Shown here: positions 12,138-24,036 of the stretch, one piece after another
Numbering within the stretch: position 1 is the first letter of the stretch
Layout: each line of letters begins with the position of its first letter
Origin: Leucocoprinus leucothites
Taxonomy: Eukaryota > Basidiomycota > Agaricomycetes > Agaricales > Agaricaceae
DNA length: 64,000 nucleotides
NCBI GenBank assembly: GCA_013368445.1
Contig: JAACJO010000005.1
Span: 372,001 to 436,000, forward strand
Reading direction: 5' to 3'
Position numbers and translations under genes: made by a program
Notes under the pieces: model-generated
Database searches by the model: none
Seen by the model: the letters and a program-made list of their open reading frames with translations, nothing else
What the model was told of the DNA's origin: nothing

Positions 12138-13059
12138 TTAAGCCCCTAAGGCCACCAGGTTGAACAATGGTGGTGGTGGGTGGGGGAACAGCACCTCATA
12201 ACCTGGCCAGATGTGCTTGAATTCCTGCCTTTACAGGTGCTTCTTCAGCCCTCTCTGGGTGATCTGGGCTGGACTGGGGCTCATGCATGTTGCCCTCACT
12301 CACATGGAGAGATCTTAGGGGGAGTTACTGGATGTTACCTAAGGGGTTCTGAGAGGGAATGTTGGTTGTCTTGTTGGTTGGAGGTGTGAGTGACCAGGAT
12401 GGTGCCGGTAGGGTGAGGCATGTCTTGAAATTGTTCGGTGTGTGTGCTATGGTGAGCACCAGCTGTTGTACTCCTGAGTAAATTTGAAGAACCAGTCGCG
12501 GGGGAAACATCATCATCATTGTGGTTTGAGGTTACGGAGGGGCTGTAGGCTCCTGGCTTGCAGGTGTTGCTTGTGCACTAGGTGGATAGGTGGAGACCAG
12601 GTCTTGAGCTGGTGCCGTCTACATAGAACCTGTGAGGGATAATGCTGAGCTTGTGCAGCTAGTGAGTTGAGTCTTGACTAGCCACTGGAATGAAGTGTGG
12701 TGAAAAGAAAAGGAAATAGCTAGGTTCTGCATTGATGTTGTGCTGCTTCACGAGGACTTGGTGGAGAAGGAGGGTGAGCAAATTCAAGCTCCGCTTGCCT
12801 GCTGCTCTGCTGGATGCTAGGTGCCAGCAACTTCCATTGTAGGCACCCTTGCTCAATCACAGCAATCATGGACTCATGCTGATTGGGTCGAGTTGGCTGG
12901 ACTGAATGAAGCAAAGCCTTGTTGAAAGGTCTTTTGCTCAGCAACTCAGTCATTGTGCAAGTTCAAGTTGTTGATGATGTCCCTGACTGCTGCATTCCTC
13001 TCCAACTATACCCCTGATGACACTCCCACTGCCAGTGCCAATACCACCAAGGTTATCCC
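12138..13059. other. End of the unknown insertion and unit-B junction segment
   Basis: To about 12853 this is the right end of the inserted block, with no supportable gene. From 12854 it matches 46030-46240, the segment between the NTPase upstream region and the truncated TF of unit E. Confidence 0.5.
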
Positions 13060-14670
13060 CGGTTGAGATTCCATTCCATGCTTAAGTGGAACCTGGATAG
13101 TTATGTGAAACTTTGTAGCTTTTTATTTATTCCCTTTCCCTCTTTTCTCACTATGATCTTCAGGCCAGCTTCATTCCTTGTTGTGCTTGTGTGCTTCCTG
13201 ATGAATATCTCATCACATACTCACTTGATGACAATAGAAACCCCAATGTATCCTCCTGCAAAGTCCTGATTTCCTGTACGGCAGTGCGAACTCGGCTTCA
13301 GGTTTGCAGATGCAATGTAATCATTTGTTGGTGATCGAGTCATCTGACAATCAGTTGTTTGCATGGCTCAAAATGGTACAGGGCAAGCACTTCTGAAGGT
13401 ATAATCAGCTTTCTTGTCCAGCTCACCCTTGACGAACTCTCAACACAGCCCCTTCATAGTGAAATGTTGAAGGACTACAAACAAGCCAGAGTGACATTCT
13501 ACTTCAACTATGCCCCTTCTGTTCTCAACTCCTTTGGACTGCAAAATGCACTTGAACACACACTGGCAGATAGCAGACATTTCTTTGCGAGGGTGTGTTT
13601 GAGTGTGATAGTATGTGCTGTGCTTGTTGGGGATCATCTGGACCTGAGCATATACAGTATTCCCCTGATTCACATTTTGTACAGGCTTCATATGCTGTTC
13701 TGAGTTTACTCAAGGTGCATTCTTTCTGCACACCTTTTTGCAGAAATGGTGGGATCTGATTCTGGACCATAGCTCTTTTGACCTGTTTTCCAAGCATTCC
13801 TTGAGAATAAACAAAAGACACTCTCACTTGTTGCGGATGTAGCCAATGGCCCTAGAAAATATCACAGCAAACCCAACACACATGCTGGCTCTATATGCTA
13901 CATTCCTCTGCATGTTTATTTTGGTGAAATTGGAACCTCAACAAGGTAGCCAGACAGACAAGTCAGAGCAGGATGAAGATGATTCAACAACAGACATGTG
14001 CTGCTTCGACTTCTGGGATCTATGGGTCCCCTACAACTAACACAGCCTCTCCATTGGTCCTTAACCCTGTGCAAGCTTCGAATTCCAATTCTACACCACC
14101 GAATCCTGCTGATGGAACAACAGGAATTGTTTTGCTTTCTGCTGCTATGGCTCTGAGTGCTACAACCACTGCAAATGCAAATGTGGACAAAATCAACCCA
14201 AACTCATGGGTTCAGCAACCACCACCACAGATACCAGTGGCGAATGCAGCATCATTGATGATGGTGGCATACTATAATGATCCGCAGAATTATTATATGA
14301 CTGGGCTCAACTTCGAGAGTGAGGTGGCTGATATGTCAATACTCCTGCCTACATTGACTGTGCCTCCTAGTTCTACAGATAATGGAGCAATGATGTGTGG
14401 ATTGATGATGGAGAATACATTGCATAGTGAGTTGTGGGATACTATGTTGGTTCCTGGTGCATTTCTTTCTCATTCATGGTTGCATTTGATATGAGGTTGA
14501 TGTGCCTTTTGTTTTTGTAGGGTACAATGGAATGGATGGTCTGAGTGGTGGATTTGTGTTCAGTGCGGGTGGAAGTGGGTTGACTACACTGAGGTCCGGG
14601 CTCTCACCGATGTAGTCAGGTACAAATACATCCCCAAGAGGACATCCTCTAATCATTATGGTCATAGCTT
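13060..14670 (+). pseudogene. TF copy B, 3' fragment of the fungal-specific TF
   Basis: Homology to TF-A begins inside the intron before its third visible exon (at GAGATTCCATTCC) and runs through the last four exons. The 3' end is rearranged: the peptide tail is replaced by a short remnant after GAGAGGACAT-like sequence, and frameshifts and stops are present. The repeat-rich exon (13973-14494) stays partly open. It is most similar to TF-E: both carry the NSW-QQPP variant absent from A, C and D. CpG sites present in the other copies are mostly TpG or CpA here. Confidence 0.85.
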
Positions 14671-14985
14671 TCACTGGAATTGTTTGCGTTTCCCCCTCTT
14701 CCACCCTTTTTTGGTCTGTGTTAGACCCTTCATTGTGATATTTGTTTTCCTATAGCTCTGTCTCTAACTTGAATCGAGTTTGAGTTTTGATGGTTGAGTT
14801 TTTGTTGTTGTTTTAATTATGTTTTTGGTGTATTAGTACATGCTTATGTTGGTTGGTGGACCAATATTTTTGTGGAGGAGAACTATGGTGGTGAGCGGCT
14901 GGAATGTTGGATCAATCTGAAGAGTAAGTACATCCTCATTCTGAGTGGTGGTACTTAGGGCATGAGCTCAAAGGAAAGATGTGCC
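14671..14985. other. 3' flank of TF-B up to a deletion junction
   Basis: It matches the 3' flank of the other TF copies (compare 47906-48240). Near 14985-15000 it jumps into the zinc-cluster exon of the next TF copy, so a whole NTPase gene and the 5' end of TF-C are missing here. Confidence 0.6.
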
Positions 14986-15370
14986 ATGGATGCAGCCACC
15001 AGGGCCTCCCTGCAAATGCTGCATTGAGGTGAATCATGAATGTACTCAAGTATATTCGAAGAATCAAACTGCAGAAAATGGTCCTCCAAGTATGTCCCCA
15101 CCCACCCTTTTCCTACCCCAAACTAACCATGCAATTGTGCCACTTTGTAGAAAACATGAAATCCTAGCCCATTCCCTCTGCAAAATGGAAAAACCCTCGA
15201 CACTGTCCTCTGCTCCATCGGCAATCCAAGTATTGCACCAGGAATGATCTCATGCTCATGCTCTCCCTCCACACAAACTCAGTTTACGCAAGCATTCCTC
15301 AGTCATTTACCTTCCCCAGGTGCCGCTGGTGGCACCTCCACAGGCCCCACGCCCTCTGTACCAATGACTA
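14986..15370 (+). pseudogene. TF copy C, fragment 1 (zinc-cluster exon and next exon)
   Basis: It encodes the second half of a Zn2Cys6 cluster (GPPCKCCIEVNHEC), an intron, and the exon beginning KHEILAHSLCKMEK. The first cysteines are lost at the deletion junction with unit B. At 15369-15370 the gene is cut by a pogo-like transposon and resumes at 19653. Confidence 0.85.
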
Positions 15371-15809
15371 CTGTATGCAACCCTGAACCTGGCCGGTTAA
15401 GCACTGTATAGAATATTCTGAACCCCTGTCGCACCAATGAAGGATGAATGCATAATTTATGGGTCTCCAACCTTGTGAAATATATGATTATCAAGGAATT
15501 TTCTTTTTTGTTGACCCTAATGGTTGTCAGCAAATATTTTAATGTGAGGTACTCAGAAATCTGGCTGACCCAGGTACCTGACCAGGCATGGGAACCTGCC
15601 ATTTATGGGTGCTTGTCGATATCTAATTACTGACATTTCAGAGCAGAATACTATTTTCCCCATCTCCATGCTTGTTGCCCATTAAAACACAACATCACCT
15701 CATTTTATACATCCAAATATACATTCTAATTGTTACGAGCAGCCCTCCTCAGGTTCCTTCGGGGACCTATACTCATTTCTTCGAGCATAGGATGATCTGT
15801 ATCATAGCC

Positions 15810-18800
15810 TCAGCCATTTACCTCTACTAAACACATATACATACCTTCCGGTCCACAGTCAAGGAAAAAATCAGTTGTATCATCAAGCTCAAATGATGAA
15901 TCACTGGTGGAGCTGAGAGGGGAGTCCGGCAAAGGTATGTTAATGCCCAGGAGATCATCTGTCACTGATTTCTTTTTTTGGGTAGTCTTCTTCCCCTTCT
16001 GAACAGCTTTCCTTGCCTTCTCAGCCTGCCTTTCAGCCACCTTTGCTGCCTTCTCAGCTGCCTTAGCCTCCGCTTTTTGCTTCTGCTCAGCCTCGCATTC
16101 CAAATTCTTCTGTTGCCTTGCTTCTTCCTTCTTCAAGTGTGCTTGTTCTTGCCCGAATTTCATGATCTCCAACTGTTGAATCTTGAATTGCGGACTAGCC
16201 TGCTTCAAGACCTCTTTCATTTTCATCTTCCATTCAACTTCAGCAAGCTCATCCATAGTCTCTGTGCTTGTCATGTGCCATGCTTCTGAACTGCTGTAAG
16301 TCTTCTTCTTGTTACCTTTTGCTTTATAGAATGCAAGCTTTCAAAGTTGCTCATTCTTGCATTCCATCAACTTCTGGATTGCATATGCCTTTTCTAGCTC
16401 GATGCTGGCCCTCTCAAGTAGAACCTGAAGATGATCATTCTGAAGATGAAGCTCATTACAAGAGGCATTTGAGGGTAGTGGATGTTGGATGCCAGAGATG
16501 ACAAAACGAGTAGGTGTGGGAGTATTTGATGGATGATCTGATGCTGGTGGGACCTGGTTTGAGACACTCGAGAGAGGCTCAGCATTGTTGAGTGATGTAG
16601 ATGTGGAAGACATTTGTACATCCTCCATTGTTACTGTAGAACCAATTGAAATAACATGTTCATTGTTTACTACCTGCTCAAGGATAGCAGGGAGAGTTGA
16701 AGGAATAGACATTGCTGCCTCTGTTGTAGTCAACTTCGAAGGCTTGAAAGCTGAAATAGGGATAGCTGAAGGATCGAGAGGATAAATACCAGTCTTCTTG
16801 AAGGCTGATATGATTGTTGATGGCTTGAATGCCTTGTTGCGAGCTGCTGAGTAATATTCGAGAAAATTCGTCTTTTTAATTGGAATGCCAATGTGAGTAC
16901 ACTCATTGACTTGGGACTTCCACATTTTTGAAAGGGGACTGAAAACTCCAACATCACATGGTTGTAATGCATGAGTCATATGGGAGGGAAGGCAGACAAC
17001 AATGATGGAGTTTTTGTTTGCAATCTTACAAAAATTGTAAGTGCAGTGGGAATTGTGTCCATCAAGAATGAGCAGTTGATGTCAGCCTGATGTATTCCTT
17101 TTGCATGACATGGGCTCAAAATCACGTTCAAGCCAAAGTGTGCCTAGCTCTTTGTCTGTCCATCCATTTGGAGAGACAGAGATACTGGAATTTATTTGAA
17201 TCTCAGTGATTGATGCAGTGATCTGAAATGAATGGTATGTGCCTGGCTCCACATGGGTTGTTACGACCCCATTCAAGATTGCAACGTGAACCCTAAAAAA
17301 CCACAGAGGGTGGAAGTGCAGTCCCATCTGCATAGATAGCTTCAATAATCGTAACCATCTCCCAGTTCCCATTGTCCACCTGCTGGACCATTTTCTGATT
17401 CTGATCAACAATAGCTGCCACAGTTCAACCAACTCCAAGTTGAACACCCTTTTCATCAGCATTATAAATATTCTCATGGGGTATATCATACTCGAGAATA
17501 ACTGCCTTGAGTGTTTCGAAGAAGTCAGCAACAATTGTTGCATTAAGGGAGCGAGCACAGCACTCTTCAAGTGTTGATGTTATAAACATCGATTTGATTG
17601 ACGCCCACTGTGACTTAATCATCTTAGACACCAACACAGCCACACAATCCGAAGCCATGGTTCTTGATTGGGAAGAGTATGTTGGTAAGTTTGATGTGGA
17701 AGAAGAACAATTTGATGTTGATTGGGATGAGTACAATCAGATGGACATCATTAGGAGGATCAGGAGAAATGGTTTCACTGTTTGATCGTTATGGACTACT
17801 CAGATTGATAAACAGACAATGATGGTTTTATGGACATTGCATTTGGATTGGAACTATTCAATATCTAACTATGATAGCTGTTACATTGGCGGACAGATAT
17901 GTATTTATCAGAATTGTGATAGTGATCTCGGACTTGTAGTTGTAGTTTCATAGTTTGATATCATTTCACTTAGTTAGTATTTAAAGACTTTGTACTTGGG
18001 AGATTAAATGCAAGTTTAATCTTTCCTTTGTTTCCCGGACTACTTGTGTTTACTCACCCCACCTTGAATTCACTTGTATCATTGTTGTTGTCTCAAACCT
18101 TGTGCTACCTTAGACTTACCTCAAGTCTTCTTGGCCTTCTCTTACTGAGCTTTCGAGAATACTCAAGCTTATTAATTGAAGTAGGTTAAAGACCAGTTAG
18201 CTGCTGTCTTACATAACTCAATCACATGTTGTGACATGTGACATTACTAGGCACTCTGACTGTAAATCTTAACAGTTGATGTCCATTTTGTTATGACCTT
18301 TGTTGGAACTCAGGTTGCAACTCTGGCAAAGACTTGAGGATGAGAAAGGGAAAGATACAATTGGTAAAGCATAAGGAGTACACTCTACCTAGGAGTCTAT
18401 ATATATGAAAAGGAAGTGGACCTGGGTAAGTATGAGTCAGGGGACTCAGGTAACTATGACATATACCATGACATAGACTATGATGTAGGAGTGGGGTAGC
18501 TTGTAAAAATAGAAGTTGACATGGGAAGTACTGGAACCAGGTAAAGTCATAACACATTTAACTTTAAGATCAGGATGCCTTTCAACAAACTTGCGAGGCC
18601 AGTTCTTTCCCACATCTCCTCCACAAATATCCTGAGCATAATCAGCAAGCATATCAGCTGTAACTGGTAACCCTCAATGACCCATAACTTTGACCCATTC
18701 AGATACCACATCTTCCTGTGCAGGAGACAGGAGACACTCATACATGTGGGCCTCCTGCTGGGTGGAAACTCCATTAAGGTGAGCAGTCAGGGTCAAGCAT

Positions 18801-19012
18801 GGAACTTGGAAGTCTTGTGCTGCTGTGCGTATTTTATATTTATGGGTGCCATTAGGAAGAATGGGAGAGCTGTTAATGGCTTGAATTGCAAGCTGCATAT
18901 GGTCTTCAGAGTTAAGAAGGGCAATTTGGGTAATTGGGATTTCTTGGGAGATACTAGAGTTATTGGTGGTTGAGACTGGTGGCATGGTGGGATGAGTTGA
19001 TGATATCAACAC
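15810..19012 (-). pseudogene. pogo-type transposase (CENP-B-like HTH plus DDE_1), inactivated
   Basis: Minus-strand frame from about 19012. The N-terminal part has a CENPB-type helix-turn-helix (CLLSPAQEDVVSEWV then GKNWPRKFVERHPDLKVK). The DDE_1 core follows with YNADEKG, LILDGHNSH and LQPCDVGVF, supplying the three catalytic aspartates. After FKKTGIYPLDP comes a Lys/Glu/Ala-rich tail, likely coiled coil, to 15810. The frame is broken by TGA at 18674-18676, 17425-17427 and 16341-16343, each where arginine (CGA) is plausible, by a TAG, and by at least one frameshift. A solo LTR lies between the HTH and DDE parts. The stretch 18290-18540 is non-coding or an intron. Confidence 0.85.
17578..18274 (+). 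repeat. Solo LTR (697 bp) nested in the pogo-like transposase
   Basis: Same family and length as the LTRs at 21758 and 31458. The flanks GTTGA (17573-17577) and GTTGA (18275-18279) form a perfect 5-bp target-site duplication. It has lost more CpG sites than the other three LTRs, in line with an older insertion. Confidence 0.95.
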
Positions 19013-19652
19013 TCAGTAGCATGATACTGTATATCTAGCTAATCATGTTAGTAGAATAACCTTCCTCAATTGGTCTTTTGGCTAGATCTTTAGAGAACGA
19101 CGATTACATCTTTTGCTTTTCTCTGATAGGCAGAAAAATCCATAAAATCAGCAAGGCTATATTTTATATAGAGCTGCTTCTGATCTTCTGACTGCACCCA
19201 AATATGTCATACTACCCATCATGATGCATGAGATTTTGAAGTCACAAGTAAGCACCAAACACCATTTCCAGAGAAACTAATGTCCTCCATCTTGGTTATA
19301 TTATTTATTATAGCCTCATTATTTTCACTTTGGTGTGTTTGCGGAGTAAAGACTGGATCTATGGGATGACAATTCACATATTTTGAGGGTCACTCATACT
19401 TCTGAAATGTTCACAAATCAGGTTTGATGTTGTCAAAACTCTTACCAAATTAGGCATAATAGTTTCTGATGGCACTTAATTTGTGTTTTCTGAAGGAGGA
19501 TGTTGTTATTTTGGGGTAAGATTTGGCTCTACAATCCTATATGACTATCTATGATAGATTCTTCAAAAAAAATAAATGTTGTAGCACTGGTTGGTGAGCA
19601 ATCACCAGGCCGGCCAGGTTCCTGGGGTGGCCTGGTTCAGGGTCATCAACAG

Positions 19653-21526
19653 TACTGGGGGAGCTGCACAAAATTGTCCTCCGCCAGGATCACCTAAACT
19701 CCATTGTCTCCCTGATAATCCACTCAATCTACTTGAGTTACTCACTGAAGCCTCTCTAGCGAACTGGTGTATGCACGTTAGTGCAAAAATTCACTTGGTG
19801 GAGGACTCAGTGCAGGTGCAGGGTAGGGGGAGCAGGAGCAGCAGAGGTATCATCAAAGCTTGCCAGTGTGCAAGATGGTCAGTTATTGGGCATGGTGAGT
19901 GATAACTATGTCAAGCCTAGTTCGATGACAATTTTTACATGAGGTTGTATATTGAGAGGCAGGTGCAGCCGGAGATGCTGAAATTTGAGCTCAGATGAGG
20001 TCATTGCATTGTTTGATATGTGAGTGTTTTTAGTCCTCTCTAGAGGTTATTGGGTACTGATTGTGGCATCTGTTGGCTGGGATAGATTTGTTGGTCATGT
20101 TAGTGTAAGTTAGAGTATTGCACTCATGTCAGGTGGTTTATCGAGTTGGATTTGATGCTACGATTCAACAGATGCACTGCAGCCTCCTCAACAGAAATTT
20201 CCACACCCCTTTGCTTGTTTGCTCTTGTTCTCCCCTCTTGCTCACAACCAGTATGTCATCTTCCTTCTGCTCTTCCTATCACGTCCTCACTCATGCACCT
20301 TCCTCTCTCTTTTAGTATGTTCAATCACAAGTAAATTCTATACCACCAACCCAGACCTCCACTCCCGCCTCACCAGACTTGCTGAAAAGCTTGCATTCAG
20401 TGTACCTGCAAAGAGGTACAAGAGTGTAGAGATTGTACAAGCATATTTGTTGTTGAGTTTGAGGGGGTGTGGCCCAGTGGAAAGGTATGAGCAGGATAAG
20501 ACTCGGTTGTTGTTGGGTATGGCGATTAGGTGAGTTGTTTTTCCCTTTCCCTTTCTTTTCTTTTGGGTGGAGTTGCTCTTGTTTGATATAGAAAAGGATG
20601 TATTCTCCTACCTCATTGAGTTTGCATGGCAGTTTCTTCCCACTCAATTTCCAGGTGGGTTCTATTTTGTGTACTCTAGCCTGAAGGGTGTCCATGCCAT
20701 ATGTCACTCCTACTACCATCTGGACACTGAACTGCCAGTCTTCTTACAACTTCTTACTTCCTGACAAATCCACCAAGCAGCAATCATTCCCATCTCGGAC
20801 TTCTTACCTTCCCTTTACCTTCCCACTCCCATCCAATCAATCAAAATCCACTAACCACAAAATGCTCTTAAACACAGAATGGCCACTGGCTTGAACCTGC
20901 ACCATAAAACTGCCATCACAAGCCCCAATACAGCTGAGGGTAAAGCTCATGATGTTGAGGTGCATAACTGCAAATGGACGTGGATTTTATGTTTTTGTTT
21001 GGATAAGAGTTTTAGTGCACAGATGGGAAAGCTGCATTTGATTAAGGAGGAGTGAGTGTAATGTTTATTTTCAGCAAATTGATGGAGCTGACCACATTTG
21101 ATCTGTGCCTATGTCTCTGTGCTTGGGTGATGTGCATTTGGCAGTGGTTATCTATATTATTTGACATGCTGAATAGTAGTGTCGCTTGTCTGTAGCTGTG
21201 TCTTTGGATTTGTCGACATGTGCTTATGTGGTATGTTTTTCTCTTTCTCTCACTAATTTCTTCTCGTTTCAGTTGATTCCTCTGAATTCTTTTTGCCTTC
21301 TCCACATTTGCCCTGGATGATCAAGGGTTCTACCTCTCATGCTTCCCTGGTGTTGTTTCTACCCCCATTTTTCTATCCCCCTCCCTCTCAATTTAGTTCC
21401 TGAACCTAGCTCCTGCTTCCTCTGCAATTCGGAGCTGCTTTTATTTCGTTCCGTTCTGAGATTCTGTTCCACTCAAGCACAGAACATGGATGGTCATGTG
21501 GAACTTTGTGGATTTTTCATTTTATT
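19653..21526 (+). pseudogene. TF copy C, fragment 2 (middle exons)
   Basis: Continuation of TF-C after the pogo-like element: the exon with PPPGSPKLHCLPDNPLN, the Fungal_trans region (NFHTPLLVCS, then SVPAKRYKSVEIVQAYL), and the exon near 20880 matching MATDLNLHRKTA of copies A and D. Frameshifts and missense changes are frequent. In the 20880-20990 exon almost every CpG of TF-D is TpG or CpA. It ends near 21526 in the following intron, where another insertion begins. Confidence 0.85.
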
Positions 21527-21757
21527 CCGAGATAGGTCAGAGACCCATCAGAGGATATGACAGCGAAGCTGATGAACTGTACAGTCCCTAACTAGTCTAT
21601 ACACAGGCATTCACACCCCTTTGTCACCCATCACGTCTGCTCCCTCCCTCATCTCCCTTGTCGTGCTCCTGTCCTCCCCACATCAAAAGTAAACTTATTT
21701 TTGTCCTGCCCACCACACCCAGTAGTGTTTTGGGAGCTTCGGCCCCTCTCAAACGCT

Positions 21758-22454
21758 TGTTATAAACGTCAACCTGATTGACGCTCATTGTGACTTAATC
21801 ATCCTAGATGCTAACACAGCCACCAGGACCGAGACTGCAGTTCTAGATTGGGAAGAATATGTCGGAAAGTTTGATGTGGAAGAAGAACGATTCGATGTTG
21901 ATTGGGACGAGTATAATTGGATGGATGTTATTAAGAGAATCAGGAGGAACGGTTTCGCTGTTTGATTGCTATGGACTAACAGAACTGATTAACAGACAAT
22001 GATGGTTTCATGGACATCGCGTTTGGATTTGAACTATTAGATATCTAACTATGATAGCTGTTACATCGGCGGACAGATACGTATTTATCAGAATCGTGAT
22101 AGTGATTTTCGGACTTGTAGTTGTAGTTTCATAGTTTGATATCGTTTCGTCTAGTCAGTATTTAAGGACTTGTATTTGGAAGATTAAACACAAGTTTAAT
22201 CTTTCCTTTGTTTCCCGGACTACTTGTGTTTACTTGCCCTGCCTTGAATTCACTTGTATCATTGTTGTTGTCTTGAACCTCACGCTACCTTAGACTTACC
22301 TCAAGTCTTCTTGGCCTTCTCTTACTAGGCTTTCGAGAATACTCAAGCTTATTAATTGAAGTAGGTTAAAGACCAGTTAGCCGCTGTCTTACGTAACCCA
22401 ATCACGTGTTGTGACACGTGACGTTACTAGGCACTCTGACTGTAAATCTTAACA
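21758..22454 (+). repeat. 5' LTR of the gypsy element
   Basis: Begins TGTTATAAACG and ends CTTAACA. Its first 207 bp encode an open acidic peptide shared by all four LTR copies in the window. Confidence 0.95.
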
Positions 22455-24036
22455 ATAAGATTAAACTTCCTACTGTGCTGATTCCAGTAGTATCCCCACA
22501 ACAAACCTGTCGCATTTGGTTCTCATTGCCTAGTTGCTGTGCCATCCGACATCTCTTACGAGCTAGTATTGCTTTGCGCTACACTCAAAGAAATCCTTGG
22601 GCTAGTATTGCTTCGCGCTACACCCAAGAAGAACACTGAACTGATCTATAACCGGCAAGCCTCTGATTGGGAATCACACCCGAGAGTTATACATCACCCC
22701 TGGCACATGCCAAAGAACCGACCTGATTCCTTGCGTACAAACTATGAAGGCAGCCAATCAGAAGAGTCCGACCATGAGAGTCCGACTAGTAGACTAACAT
22801 CATCCGAAGAACCCGAATCACCATCGTGGATCAGTGAGATCAACGATCAAACAGAAAACTACTCAGATTACGAATCTGATGAAAATCCAAATTCATCAAA
22901 CTCTATCGATTCTATTTTTAGAACTAATATCACCCCTGACACACAACAACGTATAATCGAATTAATACTCGAACGACACCCGTCAATCGTTGTTCCTGAA
23001 TGTCCGATAGCTCATCTTCCAACAATCGTAGAAGAGCAAACCCCCCACACCTCGCAGCGCGCCTCTCTAAACAATTCTGAAGTCATTTTCAACCAGAAAG
23101 TGAACCCGAACAATCAACCGAATCCCGAGAGTCTCAAAACAACTCCTCAATCAAATCCCGAGAGTCTCAAAACACTCTTTTCTCACAATAACTCCCCAAC
23201 CTTCCAACCCCTCCAACAAAACCATCTTTACTCCCAGCTATCCAAAGACAAAGAAGCAGACACTACGAAGAAGAACACATAGCCAATCTCAACAAAACCT
23301 TTGCTAGACTTGAAAACTTCCACCAAACAGAACCCCCTACAATCCAAACCAGACCAATCGAAACCCAAGAAATGCCTTCACAAGGATCTTCCACCATTAC
23401 CGCCCATTCACAATCAGAATCCAAAACCTCTTACAGATCACAAAGAGAAGGATCACCAATGGAATCCAACGAACCCTATAGAGGATCCGAAACCTTGGCA
23501 GCAAATACATTTGGATATAGGGCAAACAACCCAGAATACAATGTCTATCAACCAATGCAAAGTTCCAAAGGGAAAGGACCGCCTGGAAATCCAGACGGAG
23601 GAGGAGGCGGAGGAGGAGGTGGAGGAGGAGGAGGAGGAGGAGGAGGTGGAGGAGGATTCTTTGGACAACCACAACAACACAACCCACAAAACAACTACAG
23701 AGGAATTAAATATGACCTACCCAAAGAGTTCAATGGCACCACTCAGGATTACCAAAGATGGAAAGAGCAACTTTCACTCTACTTCTTGGCAAACCGTGAT
23801 CAACTCCCATCCGATCACGACATCATCATCTGTGCACTCTATAACATGGGAGAAGGAGCAAGTATCTGGCGAAGAGATTTCCTTACCCATCACATGCAAA
23901 ACGGAGTTCCTACCTTCGGTTCTGCCGAAGCATTTTGGCAAGCCCTGGATCAATCATTCTTACCCTTCAACGAAAGCGAAAGCTTCCTCAGAAAGTGGCT
24001 CACACTTAAACAATTGCAAAGACCCATCGAAACCTA

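Larger units (their letters stand above)
6273..12853. mobile_element. Inserted block of unknown type (about 6.6 kb, with nested elements)
   Basis: The sequence flanking this block is continuous in unit E (about 46020-46060): homology ends after GGTTGGTC at 6272 and resumes at TCACAGCAATC near 12854. Between lie a Tc1 element (8264-9856), a solo LTR (10188-10884), a 45-bp minisatellite and homopolymer tracts. The remaining 4.3 kb has only short ORFs without recognisable domains; the longest plus-strand one (7579-7965) matches nothing I know. I see no convincing terminal inverted repeats or target-site duplication at the outer ends, so the class of element is open. It may be the remains of an old transposon or of several insertions. 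Confidence 0.5.
15371..19652 (-). mobile_element. pogo-like (Tc1/mariner superfamily) DNA transposon, inactive, with nested solo LTR
   Basis: TA duplications (15369-15370 and 19653-19654) flank imperfect 24-bp inverted ends that both begin CTGT and share ACCCTGAACC and GGCC. Removing 15371-19652 plus one TA restores the TF-C sequence found uninterrupted in TF-D near 38790. The element is 4282 bp including a 697-bp solo LTR at 17578-18274. Its transposase runs on the minus strand. Confidence 0.85.

Noticed and set aside
22455..22538. Primer-binding site after the 5' LTR
   Set aside because: No stretch complementary to a tRNA 3' end that I can recognise directly after the LTR; self-priming is possible but not shown.
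23397..23687. Antisense frames with Leu or Ser runs opposite the gag glycine run
   Set aside because: They come from the GGA repeat read backwards.
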